Assembly (NCBI GenBank): GCA_963664465.2
Contig: CAXXSU010000016.1
Coordinates: 1 to 64,000, forward strand
Reading direction: 5' to 3'
DNA: 64,000 bases
Source of the DNA: CAVOAK01 sp963664465
GTDB taxonomy: Bacteria; Pseudomonadota; Alphaproteobacteria; UBA8366; CAVOAK01
Part shown: in pieces, positions 52,771 through 60,330 of the stretch
How positions within the stretch are numbered: position 1 is the stretch's first letter
Layout: each line of letters starts with the position of its first letter
Notes under the pieces: generated by a model
Databases searched by the model: none
What the model saw: only the letters and a program-made list of their open reading frames with translations
What the model was told of the DNA's origin: nothing
Position numbers and translations under genes: made by a program

Positions 52771-52859
52771 GTTATTTGGCGCGCAGGTTCGACGCCGATC
52801 GGCGCGCCGATCCTTTGAGACTCCTTGGATCTGGGGAGATAATTTCCGCGCCGATCAAC
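52771..52859. repeat. 89-bp palindromic (MITE-like) element, copy 2
   Basis: It begins GTTATTTGGCGCG and ends CGCGCCGATCAAC, with the palindrome GCCGATCGGC inside. It aligns with the reverse complement of 28194-28280. It truncates ssb copy 3, and the DNA beyond it (GKHPEYVNGGTNIRLRV on the minus strand) does not continue that gene. Confidence 0.65.
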
Positions 52860-53033
52860 ACGTAGGCGAATATTCGTGCCGCCGTTGACGTATTCCGGGT
52901 GCTTACCCATGGGCGCCCATCCGCGAGTAAGCTACGATTCCGGATAACGGCTGTCGTGCCGGTGATCAGAACTTGCTGTCGGCCCCGAGGAGCGCTCGGA
53001 TCGACTGGCACCGCGGCATCGGAGGAGGCCCGC

Positions 53034-53543
53034 TTACGACCGGCTCCACTCGCAGGTCATGTCGGTTACCAGCCAGTTGTCTGTCAAGTATTCGGTCGTA
53101 TAGGTGCAGCTTCCCGTAATGCCGGCGAACCTGCCGATACCATTCAACAACTCCATCCTGCCGACTCCGCCGCCGCCCTCTTCCACATCGCCCACGTTGC
53201 GCTTCGAGATCGTGAACCATCGATCGCCGGAGGCGTCGGTGATGGTGCAGGGCGCCTCAAGCTCCACGCCATCCATCCCTCTTCTACCGAACACGACGCA
53301 CGTCCGGCGGCCCTTCGCGTCCACGACCCATGGACCGCCGCTGCTTTCGACGACGATGTCGATTCCCTGGAGCGGACCGCCGAAGACTTCCGCTCCCGCA
53401 TGCTCGATGGTCGTGTACTCGTGAAAGACAGTAGCGATCGCGCGGAATGCTCCGCTTTCCTGCGCGAGCGCGTCCTGTGCGACGAAGAATAGACCAGAGG
53501 CCAAGAATAAACCAGCCGTGATGCTTTTACCCAGAACCTGCAT
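53034..53543 (-). CDS. Secreted conserved hypothetical protein
   Basis: 169 aa from MQVLGKSITAGLFLASG, with AAAGG nine bases upstream. The signal peptide is clear (cleavage near DALAQE). The mature part is beta-rich (RAIATVFHEYTTIEHAG, RRTCVVFGRRGMDGVE) and ends RFAGITGSCTYTTEYLTDN..VTDMTCEWSR. The F-x-GITGSCTY motif and two late Cys suggest a small periplasmic or extracellular barrel. I do not recognise a function. It sits between ssb copies 2 and 3, as cargo absent from cassette X. Confidence 0.68.
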   Translation of the reverse strand: MQVLGKSITAGLFLASGLFFVAQDALAQESGAFRAIATVFHEYTTIEHAGAEVFGGPLQGIDIVVESSGGPWVVDAKGRRTCVVFGRRGMDGVELEAPCTITDASGDRWFTISKRNVGDVEEGGGGVGRMELLNGIGRFAGITGSCTYTTEYLTDNWLVTDMTCEWSRS

Positions 53544-53694
53544 GTTGAGGAACCTTTCTTTCGTGATCATGGAAAACACCTGAGCGCGGTGACCCGGAGC
53601 ATAGGCACCACTACGCATGCTCGGCAAGCTCGCACGATCAATGTCCGGGAACGGTGGGAACGCTTTTTGGGACGAGCTCGAACGTGATGGCACG

Positions 53695-53737
53695 AAAAAG
53701 GGGCCAGCCCTACGCCGAGTTGGCGGGAACCGGCCCC
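53695..53737 (-). terminator. Rho-independent terminator after ssb copy Y
   Basis: Stem GGGGCC/GGCCCC (53700-53705, 53732-53737), followed on the minus strand by five T. One arm has lost pairing compared with copy X (GCCAGC instead of GCCGGT). Confidence 0.75.
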
Positions 53738-53763
53738 GAGGTGTGCGGCTGCGGGGAGAGCCG

Positions 53764-54204
53764 CTAGAAAGGAATTTGGTCAGCGTCGGCCATTGATTCA
53801 AGGGTCGCAGCCGTCGGCACGGTGTCGCCGTTTATCGCCGGTGCGCCGTTGCCGTTCGGCTTGTCGAGAAATTGGACCCTGCCGCCCGGGACCAGCAGGA
53901 TCTCGGTCGAGAACCGGTCGCTGTCCTCGCCGTCCTTGCGCCACTTGCGGGTCTGCAGCTTGCCCGAGACGTAGACCAGGCGGCCCTTCTTCGCGTGCTT
54001 CTCCAGCATCTCCACCAGGCCGTCCTGGAAGGTGACGATACGGTGCCACTCGGTGCGGTCCACCTTGTCCCCCGAGTTTTTGTCGAGGAAGCTTTCGTCG
54101 GTCGCGATCGAGACATTGGCGACACGGCCGCCGTTGGTGAGGTGGCTGATGGTGGCGTCGGCGCCGAGGCGTCCGATCAACTGCGCGTTATTCAGTCCGA
54201 ACAT
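53764..54204 (-). CDS. ssb: Single-stranded DNA-binding protein (copy Y)
   Basis: 146 aa from MFGLNNAQLIGRLGAD at 54204, with TAGGAG upstream. It differs from copy X at about ten residues (for example ATISHLTNGG against VTISRLTNGG, and VEMLEKHAKK against VETMEKHAKK) and keeps the DADQIPF tip. Both are intact, so the cell would carry at least two expressed SSBs of this type besides its chromosomal one. Same cassette neighbours as copy X. Confidence 0.93.
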   Translation of the reverse strand: MFGLNNAQLIGRLGADATISHLTNGGRVANVSIATDESFLDKNSGDKVDRTEWHRIVTFQDGLVEMLEKHAKKGRLVYVSGKLQTRKWRKDGEDSDRFSTEILLVPGGRVQFLDKPNGNGAPAINGDTVPTAATLESMADADQIPF

Positions 54205-54312
54205 GATCAATCTCCTATGATCCGGGTTATGACATCGGGTTAGCGAACGGGAACCGGTCTCTCTCGATCCCTTCTCCGTTCACTTTCTCTAAAAGCCCTT
54301 CTCTTCCTCGAT

Positions 54313-54504
54313 TCAGCCGTCCGTGCCGGCATATGTCCGGGAGGCGAGAACCTCGCGGATCGCGTGGGCCGGCATTCCGACCGCGGCCAACAGCGCGCCG
54401 GCGTCGGGAAGCGGTGCGGCGAAGCCTGGATCGGCATCGCGTGTGCTGCCAGGATTGAAAAGGGTGTCGTTGGACTCGGTCGAGCTATGAATGCGATCGA
54501 ACAT
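54313..54504 (-). CDS. Conserved 63-aa protein of the ssb cassette (copy Y)
   Basis: MFDRIHSSTESNDTLFNPGS with an inserted Asp-Pro pair relative to copy X (RDADPGFAAPL against RNADFAAPL). Substitutions cluster in the last ten residues. In-frame length change and mostly conservative changes argue for coding. Function unknown. Confidence 0.65.
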   Translation of the reverse strand: MFDRIHSSTESNDTLFNPGSTRDADPGFAAPLPDAGALLAAVGMPAHAIREVLASRTYAGTDG

Positions 54505-54688
54505 CTGGCGCCTCCGGTTGATGGGGTTGAGACACCGCCCGGAGGGAACTCTCTTTACCCTTGGACGCGTCGCCGTTCTCTTTGCCTTCCTCAAACTCTC
54601 GTGGACGCTGGTCGTGGCAGGCCGGAGAGTTCGGTGGCATCGGTTTGCCCGGAACGATTCTGAGCGCGGGTAGACGTCCCGGGGGTCG

Positions 54689-55003
54689 TCAGGTAGCTGC
54701 GTCGTTGGCGTCCTTGATGGCGATGATGACGTCGTCCAGACTGCCCCTCGCGCTCATCAGGGTGTGTTCGAGATGAAGAAGCTGGCGGCGGAGCCCGGCG
54801 CGTTCGCCGCAAGACGGATTGGCGGACAAGCGCATGATGGCGTTCCGCAGGTCGGCGAAGCGTTCCGCCAGATCCTTCATGCTTGCGGCGGCCTCGCGGG
54901 CTCCAGTCCGGGCTTCCGGCAAGAACCCGTCAGGATCTGGCCAAGCGCCGGGCACAGTGTTGAAATCGTCGGCGTCACGGTGCGATGTGAGGGTTTTGAG
55001 CAT
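54689..55003 (-). CDS. Conserved 104-aa helical protein of the ssb cassette (copy Y)
   Basis: MLKTLTSHRDADDFN as in copy X. The differences (AERFADLRNAIMRLSA, LRRQLLHLEHTLMSARG) are few and preserve helix character. CGGAGAG precedes the ATG. It heads the cassette on the minus strand, next to IS3 copy B. Confidence 0.65.
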   Translation of the reverse strand: MLKTLTSHRDADDFNTVPGAWPDPDGFLPEARTGAREAAASMKDLAERFADLRNAIMRLSANPSCGERAGLRRQLLHLEHTLMSARGSLDDVIIAIKDANDAAT

Positions 55004-55414
55004 CTGGCTCTCCGTGGATTGTAAGACAGGGTGGAGGCGATTCCGGAGGAAGTGACTCCCCCGCGCACCGCCCGGATCGCCCCTGCCGTGCTGCTCCCGG
55101 CCTCTCCGTGCCGCGTCGCGCGGTTGGCCAGGTTCGTGCGGAAACGGTGCCCACGTTTCCCGTCTGCTGCTGTCATGCAGCCCCCGGCGATGGCGGACCG
55201 GGCACCGGTCGAATCCAAACCGCGTGCTGGGTGGCCGCAATTCTCAACATGGCAGGTTGGACTGTTCGAGCTGTCCGGCGGCGCAAAGGCACAAATTTGC
55301 CGAGGCCGGGCGGAGGACGGCAACAACCGTTGGGACGCCCCGTGCCGGATACCGGGGACCGTGTGATTTACGCTGAGTGCGTTGCTGGACCCATCCAGGA
55401 AAAGTGGAGGCGCC

Positions 55415-55693
55415 CTACACCGTTTGCATTGCTTCTGCCTCGAATTTGACGGGGCTTGTGAAGTCCAGCGTCGAGTGCCGACGGACTGGATTATAGAACC
55501 CATCGATGTATCCGGCTATGGCAGTTTCAGCTTGGCTTCTTGACATGAACACAGTCCTCCAGATCAGTTCTGACTTGATGGTTTTGAAGAAGGTCTCGAC
55601 GACGGCGTTATCATAGCAATTTCCCTTACCGCTCATTGAGGCGAGGAAACCGAGTTCACCGAGGCGCGCCTGGTATGCGTCTGAGCAGTACTG
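55415..55693 (-). pseudogene. IS3 orfB, C-terminal part (copy B)
   Basis: Same protein as 18889-19167 (YCSDAYQARLGEL to EAMQTV). It is separated from its N-terminal half by IS30 at the same CAG codon as in copy A. Confidence 0.9.
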
Positions 55694-57165
55694 GGCGAGT
55701 TCAATCGGTCGTCGCAACACTCTGGCATAGGAGGTTGCTATGACGGTACGCAGACGGCGGTCGGATCGGTCTGGACGGAGCAAGTTGCATTCGCCAGGTC
55801 GACCGGACTCGGCACGGCGTGAGGAGCTTGTTCGGTTCTGGGCAGCGATTGCGACGGGGCGTTCGAGCGAGGACGCGGCCCGAGATGCCGGTGTATCCCC
55901 TCCGGTAGGCTCGAGGTGGTTCCGGAGGTCGGGCGGCATGCCACCATCACATTTATCGCAATCGGCCAAGCCGCTGTCAGGACGTTACCTGTCTTTCGAG
56001 GAACGTGAGGAGATTGCTCTTCTGCGCGCCCAGGGAAGAGGCATACGTCATATTGCTTGCCGGCTGGAGCGAGCACCGTCGACGATCTCCCGCGAGGTGC
56101 GGCGCAACGCGGCGACCCGAAGCGGTGGCCTGGACTACCGAGCAACGACGGCGCAGTGGCATGCTGATCGATCCGCCAAAAGGCCGAAGCCAGCCAAGCT
56201 GGCAACGAATGAGGCGCTGCGGCGCTATGTGCAGGATCGGCTTGCGGGTCGGATCTCGGCACCGGATGGAACGGTGATCGAGGGGCCACGCGTCGTCTGG
56301 AACGGTCGTCGGCATGGGCCGCGGCAGCACAGGCGATGGGCCAGGGCCTGGAGTCCTGAGCAGATCGCGCACCGTCTTCGGATCGACTATCCTGGGGACG
56401 GGCCCGAGGATCAAGCGATGCGGATCAGTCATGAGGCGATCTATCAGGCGCTCTACGTACAGGGCCGCGGCGCACTCCGTCGTGAGCTGACCGCCTGCCT
56501 TCGCACGGGAAGGGCACTGCGCGTGCCTCGGGCACGTAGCCGCCGGCGGGGCAAATCCTTCGTCACGCCTGAGATCATGATCAGTGAACGATCGGCGGAA
56601 GCAGCTGATCGGGCCGTACCCGGACACTGGGAAGGTGACCTGATCATCGGCTTGGGCAGATCGGCGATCGGCACTCTGGTGGAACGCACCACGCGGTTCA
56701 CAATGCTGCTGCATCTTCCCCGAATGGAAGGCCACGGCACCGTCCCGCGCGTGAAGAACGGGCCTGCGCTTGCCGGTCATGGGGCTGAAGCGGTTCGCGA
56801 TGCCATCGCCCGGACGATCACGACATTGCCAGCGCAGCTTCGCCGCTCGCTGACCTGGGACCAGGGAGCAGAGATGGCCAGGCATGCGGATCTTCGGATC
56901 GCAACCGGCCTTCCCGTCTACTTCTGCGAACCGCACAGCCCTTGGCAACGCGGAACGAACGAGAACACCAATGGACTGCTTCGACAGTACTTCCCGAAAG
57001 GAACCGATCTGAGCGTACACAGTCCGGACGTACTCGCAGTTGTTGCTGACGCGCTCAATACACGGCCCCGCAAGACCCTCGGATGGAGAACTCCCGCCGA
57101 AGCTCTGGACCAGTGCTTGCAGGCCAGTCAAACTGAACGTGTTGCGACGACCGGTTGAATTCGCC
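55694..57165 (+). mobile_element. IS30-family element, copy B (opposite orientation to copy A)
   Basis: 1472 bp, CTG on both sides (55691-55693, 57166-57168). The end facing the IS3 C-terminus is the transposase 5-prime end, with AACACTCTGGCATAGG inside the inverted repeat. In copy A that side carries the other end (AACACGTTCAG). The whole element, ends included, is therefore flipped in the same target. Confidence 0.93.
55740..57158 (+). CDS. IS30-family transposase (copy B)
   Basis: 472 aa, translated identically to the copy at 19175-20593, with the same helix-turn-helix and DDE residues. GAGG lies eight bases before the ATG. Only about one nucleotide difference was noticed between the two copies. 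Confidence 0.94.
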   Translation: MTVRRRRSDRSGRSKLHSPGRPDSARREELVRFWAAIATGRSSEDAARDAGVSPPVGSRWFRRSGGMPPSHLSQSAKPLSGRYLSFEEREEIALLRAQGRGIRHIACRLERAPSTISREVRRNAATRSGGLDYRATTAQWHADRSAKRPKPAKLATNEALRRYVQDRLAGRISAPDGTVIEGPRVVWNGRRHGPRQHRRWARAWSPEQIAHRLRIDYPGDGPEDQAMRISHEAIYQALYVQGRGALRRELTACLRTGRALRVPRARSRRRGKSFVTPEIMISERSAEAADRAVPGHWEGDLIIGLGRSAIGTLVERTTRFTMLLHLPRMEGHGTVPRVKNGPALAGHGAEAVRDAIARTITTLPAQLRRSLTWDQGAEMARHADLRIATGLPVYFCEPHSPWQRGTNENTNGLLRQYFPKGTDLSVHSPDVLAVVADALNTRPRKTLGWRTPAEALDQCLQASQTERVATTG

Positions 57166-57762
57166 CTGGCTTCCCCGATCGCTATGGTGGATCACACCGG
57201 CGCCAGGTTGGCGCAGCCCGATAGCACGGTTAAGCGCCCTGAGCGGCAGGTCGCTGGTCATGCGAGCGCCCACGGCCCAGCCGATGACGCGCCGGGAGTA
57301 GAGGTCGAGCATGACGGCCAGGTAGAGCCAGCCCTGTGCCGTCCAGATATAGCTGATGTCGGCAGCCCATTTCTCGTTGGGTGCCTCGGCGGAGAAGTTC
57401 TGGTCGAGAAGGTTCGATGCGACGGCCTTGTTGTGCTGGCTGTCCGTCGTCTTTTTGAACTTCTGTTTCCGTTTTGGAGACAACCCATTTCCCCGCATCA
57501 GCCGAGCCACCCTATGGCGTCCAACCTCGATCCCATTCTCGGCAAGCTCGTGATGGACCCGCTCTGCACCGTAGCTCTCGCGGCTGCGCCGAAAGGCTGC
57601 CCGGACATGGGCGAGTAGAACCATGTCATCGAGCTGTCGCTGGCTTGGGCCGCGATTGCGCCAAGCGTAGAAGCCTGAGACGCTGACCTGCAGCAGTCTG
57701 CACAGGCGGAATATCGGCATCGCCAACCCGGCCCTCTCCGCGTCGATGAACCGGAACCTCAT
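57166..57762 (-). pseudogene. IS3 orfB, N-terminal part (copy B)
   Basis: MRFRFIDAERAG through EKWAADISYIW and LNRAIGLRQPGAGVIHHSDRGSQ, then cut by IS30. It keeps the uninterrupted IS1182 target (TTAA) and IS110 target (57171-57184), so it serves as the empty-site reference for copy A. Confidence 0.92.
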
Positions 57763-58061
57763 CGACTTTCCCTGGCGAAGAAGGCCAGCGCTTTTTTTAG
57801 CAGATCACGTTCCTGACGGGCCAGATCACACTCTCGGCGTAGGCGGGTAATCTCCTTCGCTGCATCCTCATGCGGACCGGAAAGCAAATCCTCCTCACGC
57901 AATTCTGCGACCCAGCGGCCGAGCGCGCTGACGCTGATCCCAAGATCTCCTGCTATCTGCCGCTGCCTGCGCCCGCTCGTCTGTAAAAGACGCACGGCTT
58001 CTTCCTTGAAGGCCCGATCAAACCGCCGGCCCTTGTTCCCATTCTGCTTCGACATTTGCAC
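57759..58061 (-). CDS. IS3 orfA (copy B)
   Basis: 100 aa, the same as copy A except one Arg-to-Cys change in the leucine-zipper region (RLRRECDLARQ). The A7 frameshift site and ATGA overlap with orfB are intact. orfB is interrupted, so no full transposase is made. Confidence 0.92.
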   Translation of the reverse strand: MQMSKQNGNKGRRFDRAFKEEAVRLLQTSGRRQRQIAGDLGISVSALGRWVAELREEDLLSGPHEDAAKEITRLRRECDLARQERDLLKKALAFFARESR

Positions 58062-58294
58062 CTCCTGCGATCAAAATCCTATCGCAGGACGTCTCCACTT
58101 TCGTCAGCAGGGTCCAACTCGCCGGTTACTCGCGACGACGCTCCTCCCCGCGAAAGCATCGAAGTGCGGACGTTCGTCGTCATCGAAAAGCATCGGGAGC
58201 CGGGCCGAGAAACCGAGTTCCGCCCGTCCGCCTGACACCGCCCAATTTCCCTTACGCACAACCACTCAAACGCAATTCGCAAAGGAGAAATCCT

Positions 58295-58843
58295 ATGACC
58301 ACATTCCCAGTACATTCCAGCGAAACTGCGCCCGAGGGTTCAGCGCCATATCTTGCTGCTGCCCAAAATAAATTCGGCTTCGTTCCCAACATCATCCGCG
58401 TCTTGGCCGAGGCTCCCGTTGCTGCTGAAGCCTACATGACAGTCATGGACATTTTTGAAAGCTCTTCGCTTTCCGATGCCGAAAAACAGACTGTTTTGCT
58501 GTCCGCCAGCTTCGTCAACGAATGCGACTACTGCATGGCGGCTCACACAAAGGTGGCCGCTATGAAAGGCGTCCCAACGGAAATCATCGACGCACTCCGC
58601 TCGGGCACGACGCTACCCGATCCTAAGCTCGAAGCATTGGCGGTGTTAACGCGGTCTATTGTCGAGACCCGTGGCTGGCCCGCCGATGAGGCCAAAGAGG
58701 CCTTCTTCGCGGTCGGCTACGGCACTCGCGAGTATCTGGAGGTGATCGTTGGCGTCACCGTGAAGACCCTTTCGAACTACGCAAACCACGCGGCTGACAC
58801 CCCTCTCGACACCGCGTTCGAAGCCGCCAAGTGGGCGGCGTGA
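58295..58843 (+). CDS. Carboxymuconolactone decarboxylase/AhpD-family protein
   Basis: 182 aa, preceded by AAAGGAG. The AhpD-like signature NECDYCMAAHTKVAAMKG has the CxxC and the downstream His of the peroxidase-type active site. Flanking helices fit the all-alpha fold (SDAEKQTVLLSASFV, YLEVIVGVTVKTLSNYANH). Family members act as disulfide-based peroxidase or reductase partners, and the CxxC favours this over a true decarboxylase. It is monocistronic, followed by a strong terminator. The IS3 copy B end lies 178 bp upstream. Confidence 0.88.
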   Translation: MTTFPVHSSETAPEGSAPYLAAAQNKFGFVPNIIRVLAEAPVAAEAYMTVMDIFESSSLSDAEKQTVLLSASFVNECDYCMAAHTKVAAMKGVPTEIIDALRSGTTLPDPKLEALAVLTRSIVETRGWPADEAKEAFFAVGYGTREYLEVIVGVTVKTLSNYANHAADTPLDTAFEAAKWAA

Positions 58844-58868
58844 CGCTGCCCTTGACCTCCCCGAACTT

Positions 58869-58899
58869 GGCCCCGGCATCTCCAGGGGCCCTTTTTTTT
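58869..58899 (+). terminator. Rho-independent terminator after the AhpD-like gene
   Basis: Stem GGCCCC/GGGGCC (58869-58874, 58885-58890), a 10-base loop and eight T. Confidence 0.9.
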
Positions 58900-58978
58900 G
58901 CAACTTGCAACAGGTTGGCCATCAATCGCCGCAGAACGATGTTGACACTCCACGCGATGGGCAAATACCCTCGGGGTC

Positions 58979-59152
58979 ATGAGCGAACAACGCGATCAGC
59001 TTGCCCGCATTAAGGAAGACCTGGAAGGATATGTGAAGGCGTTTTGCCCTTGCTCGGAGGACGGAAAATTCACCGACTTCTCTGGTGAGAAATGCAACGA
59101 TGCTTTCCTCATGCTGCAGGAAGCATTGAACAGCCTCAACGTCGATTCCTGA
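58979..59152 (+). CDS. 57-aa small protein with CPC motif
   Basis: ATG at 58979, with CGGGG close upstream, and TGA at 59150. The product is acidic-helical (MSEQRDQLARIKEDLEGYV) with AFCPCSEDGKFTDFSGEKC in the middle, then FLMLQEALNSLNVDS. Three Cys in a short span could bind a metal or form a disulfide. The amphipathic ends suggest a folded miniprotein. No family recognised. Confidence 0.5.
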   Translation: MSEQRDQLARIKEDLEGYVKAFCPCSEDGKFTDFSGEKCNDAFLMLQEALNSLNVDS

Positions 59153-59240
59153 TCCAAAAGTGAGGACAAACGCAGGTCGTAGCGCGATAAGAAACGAGCG
59201 CCTCCGACTTAGAAAAACCACTTGATAACTCGTTCAGTGA

Positions 59241-59270
59241 AACGTCCGCTTTTGACCAAAAGCGGACGTT
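59241..59270. repeat. GTCCGCTT-type palindrome, copy 2
   Basis: AACGTCCGCTTTT (59241-59253) and its exact inverse AAAAGCGGACGTT (59258-59270) around GACC. It is the most perfect of the three related units in the window. Confidence 0.8.
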
Positions 59271-59408
59271 GCCGCGATGATTGTGTGCCTCGGACGCTCG
59301 AGCACGAAAATCGGTCGCATGCCAAATACGACAGCGCCGGATGGTCATTATTTGGATGACCATATAAACTCAGCACCACAGTCTCAATTTTTGGAACGGA
59401 CCAAAACC

Positions 59409-59921
59409 ATGCCGCTTTCGATGCATCAACTAACAGTTCCCGTCTTTGTCCAATATTTGGACGCACTTTCCGGCGTCCTCGACAAAGCTGCCGCGCATTG
59501 CGAGGCACACAAGATCGACGAGAGTGTGCTCTTACAGATGCGCGTATCTCCCGACATGTTTGACTTGGCGCGACAAGTCGGTATCGCTCTCCACTTTTCG
59601 GGCGGAATTATCGCTCAGTTGGCCGGTATAGAGGCTCCCGATTTTGGTGCTGACAATGCGAGCTTCGCCGACTTGAAAGGGCGGATTGCTAAGGCGGTCG
59701 ATTTCATCAAAGGAGTTACACCGGAACAACTCGAGGGTAGCGCGGACCGCGAGATCGAAATCAAGCAAGCAACTCGAACTCTCAACTTCAATGGTCAGGT
59801 CTTTCTCCTGCATCACGCAATGCCGCAGTTTTGTTTTCACACGACAACCGCCTACAACATTTTGCGCCACGCCGGGGTCGAGATCGGTAAGCGCGATTAT
59901 ATGGGCGAGTATCCGAGCTAA
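59409..59921 (+). CDS. DUF1993 family protein
   Basis: 170 aa from MPLSMHQLTVPVFVQYL, the usual length and start for this family; the open frame extends further back to 59277 but that part has no family likeness. Typical segments: VLLQMRVSPDMFDLARQV, HFSGGIIAQLAGIEAPDF, FLLHHAMPQFCFHTTTAYNI and a C-terminal VEIGKRDYMG. DUF1993 is an all-helical DinB-like fold with a probable His metal site; function unknown. GGAACGG lies 12 bases before the ATG. Confidence 0.85.
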   Translation: MPLSMHQLTVPVFVQYLDALSGVLDKAAAHCEAHKIDESVLLQMRVSPDMFDLARQVGIALHFSGGIIAQLAGIEAPDFGADNASFADLKGRIAKAVDFIKGVTPEQLEGSADREIEIKQATRTLNFNGQVFLLHHAMPQFCFHTTTAYNILRHAGVEIGKRDYMGEYPS

Positions 59922-60330
59922 CTCTTTACCTGCGGACAAATTCGCCCAGTTCCGGCTGGCAACCAATCAGTGTACTTGGTCGTACCATAAACGGGATGTG
60001 CGCGATCGATTTCGCCCGTCGTGATGTCCGCCTTTGGCTACAAGCGGACCAGTAGCGCGAGGGAGGAAAGCATCTGCTTATGACCAAGGGCGGCCGTGGT
60101 GTTTTGTGGGGTCCGCAACAGTATGTGCTCGCTGATAGGGCCGGACCGCAGCCGACTCCGACCCTAATTGCCGACGTGCCGGTCCTCCTGGTTTCGCGTT
60201 TGTTGTGACTGCGCGCAGCTCCGGGGCAGGTCCGTGAGCCGACGCCCTAATCGTCGCGGCCTTCGCGAATGGTCAATGGCAGAGCGGTTGCGCTTTGCGT
60301 GTCGTCGACGGGCGAGCTTGGCGAGATCCT
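59922..60330. other. Convergent intergenic region
   Basis: 409 bp between the DUF1993 stop and the sarcosine oxidase stop. It contains a GTCCGCCTTTGGCTACAAGC-type palindrome at 60024-60052. I found no gene with a start and family. The soxD/soxA/soxG genes that normally follow soxB are absent. Confidence 0.45.

Larger units (their letters stand above)
53637..55388. repeat. Duplicated ssb cassette, copy Y
   Basis: Counterpart of 24625-26370. The match ends at GAGTGCGTTGCT, where IS3 copy B starts (55386). In copy X the same sequence runs on into GCCGATGGCC, so the IS3 insertion interrupts the block here. Confidence 0.85.
55386..58116 (-). mobile_element. IS3-family element, copy B, carrying one IS30
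   Basis: Ends TGGACCC (55386) and GGGTCCA (58110-58116). Without the IS30 and its 3-bp duplication the element is about 1256 bp. The flanks (TTGC and ACTC) do not match each other or those of copy A in a way that gives a target duplication. It lies in the same direction as copy A, so recombination between A and B could excise the 31 kb between them. Confidence 0.88.

Noticed and set aside
52860..52920. Minus-strand GKHPEYVNGGTNIRLRV as the start of an SSB
   Set aside because: The segment faintly resembles an OB-fold strand but is too short, has no start with a ribosome site and does not continue the adjacent ssb fragment.
55386..58116. IS3 copies A and B as ends of a composite transposon
   Set aside because: No matching target duplication was found at the outer ends (GAGC left of A, ACTC right of B), so composite transposition is not supported.
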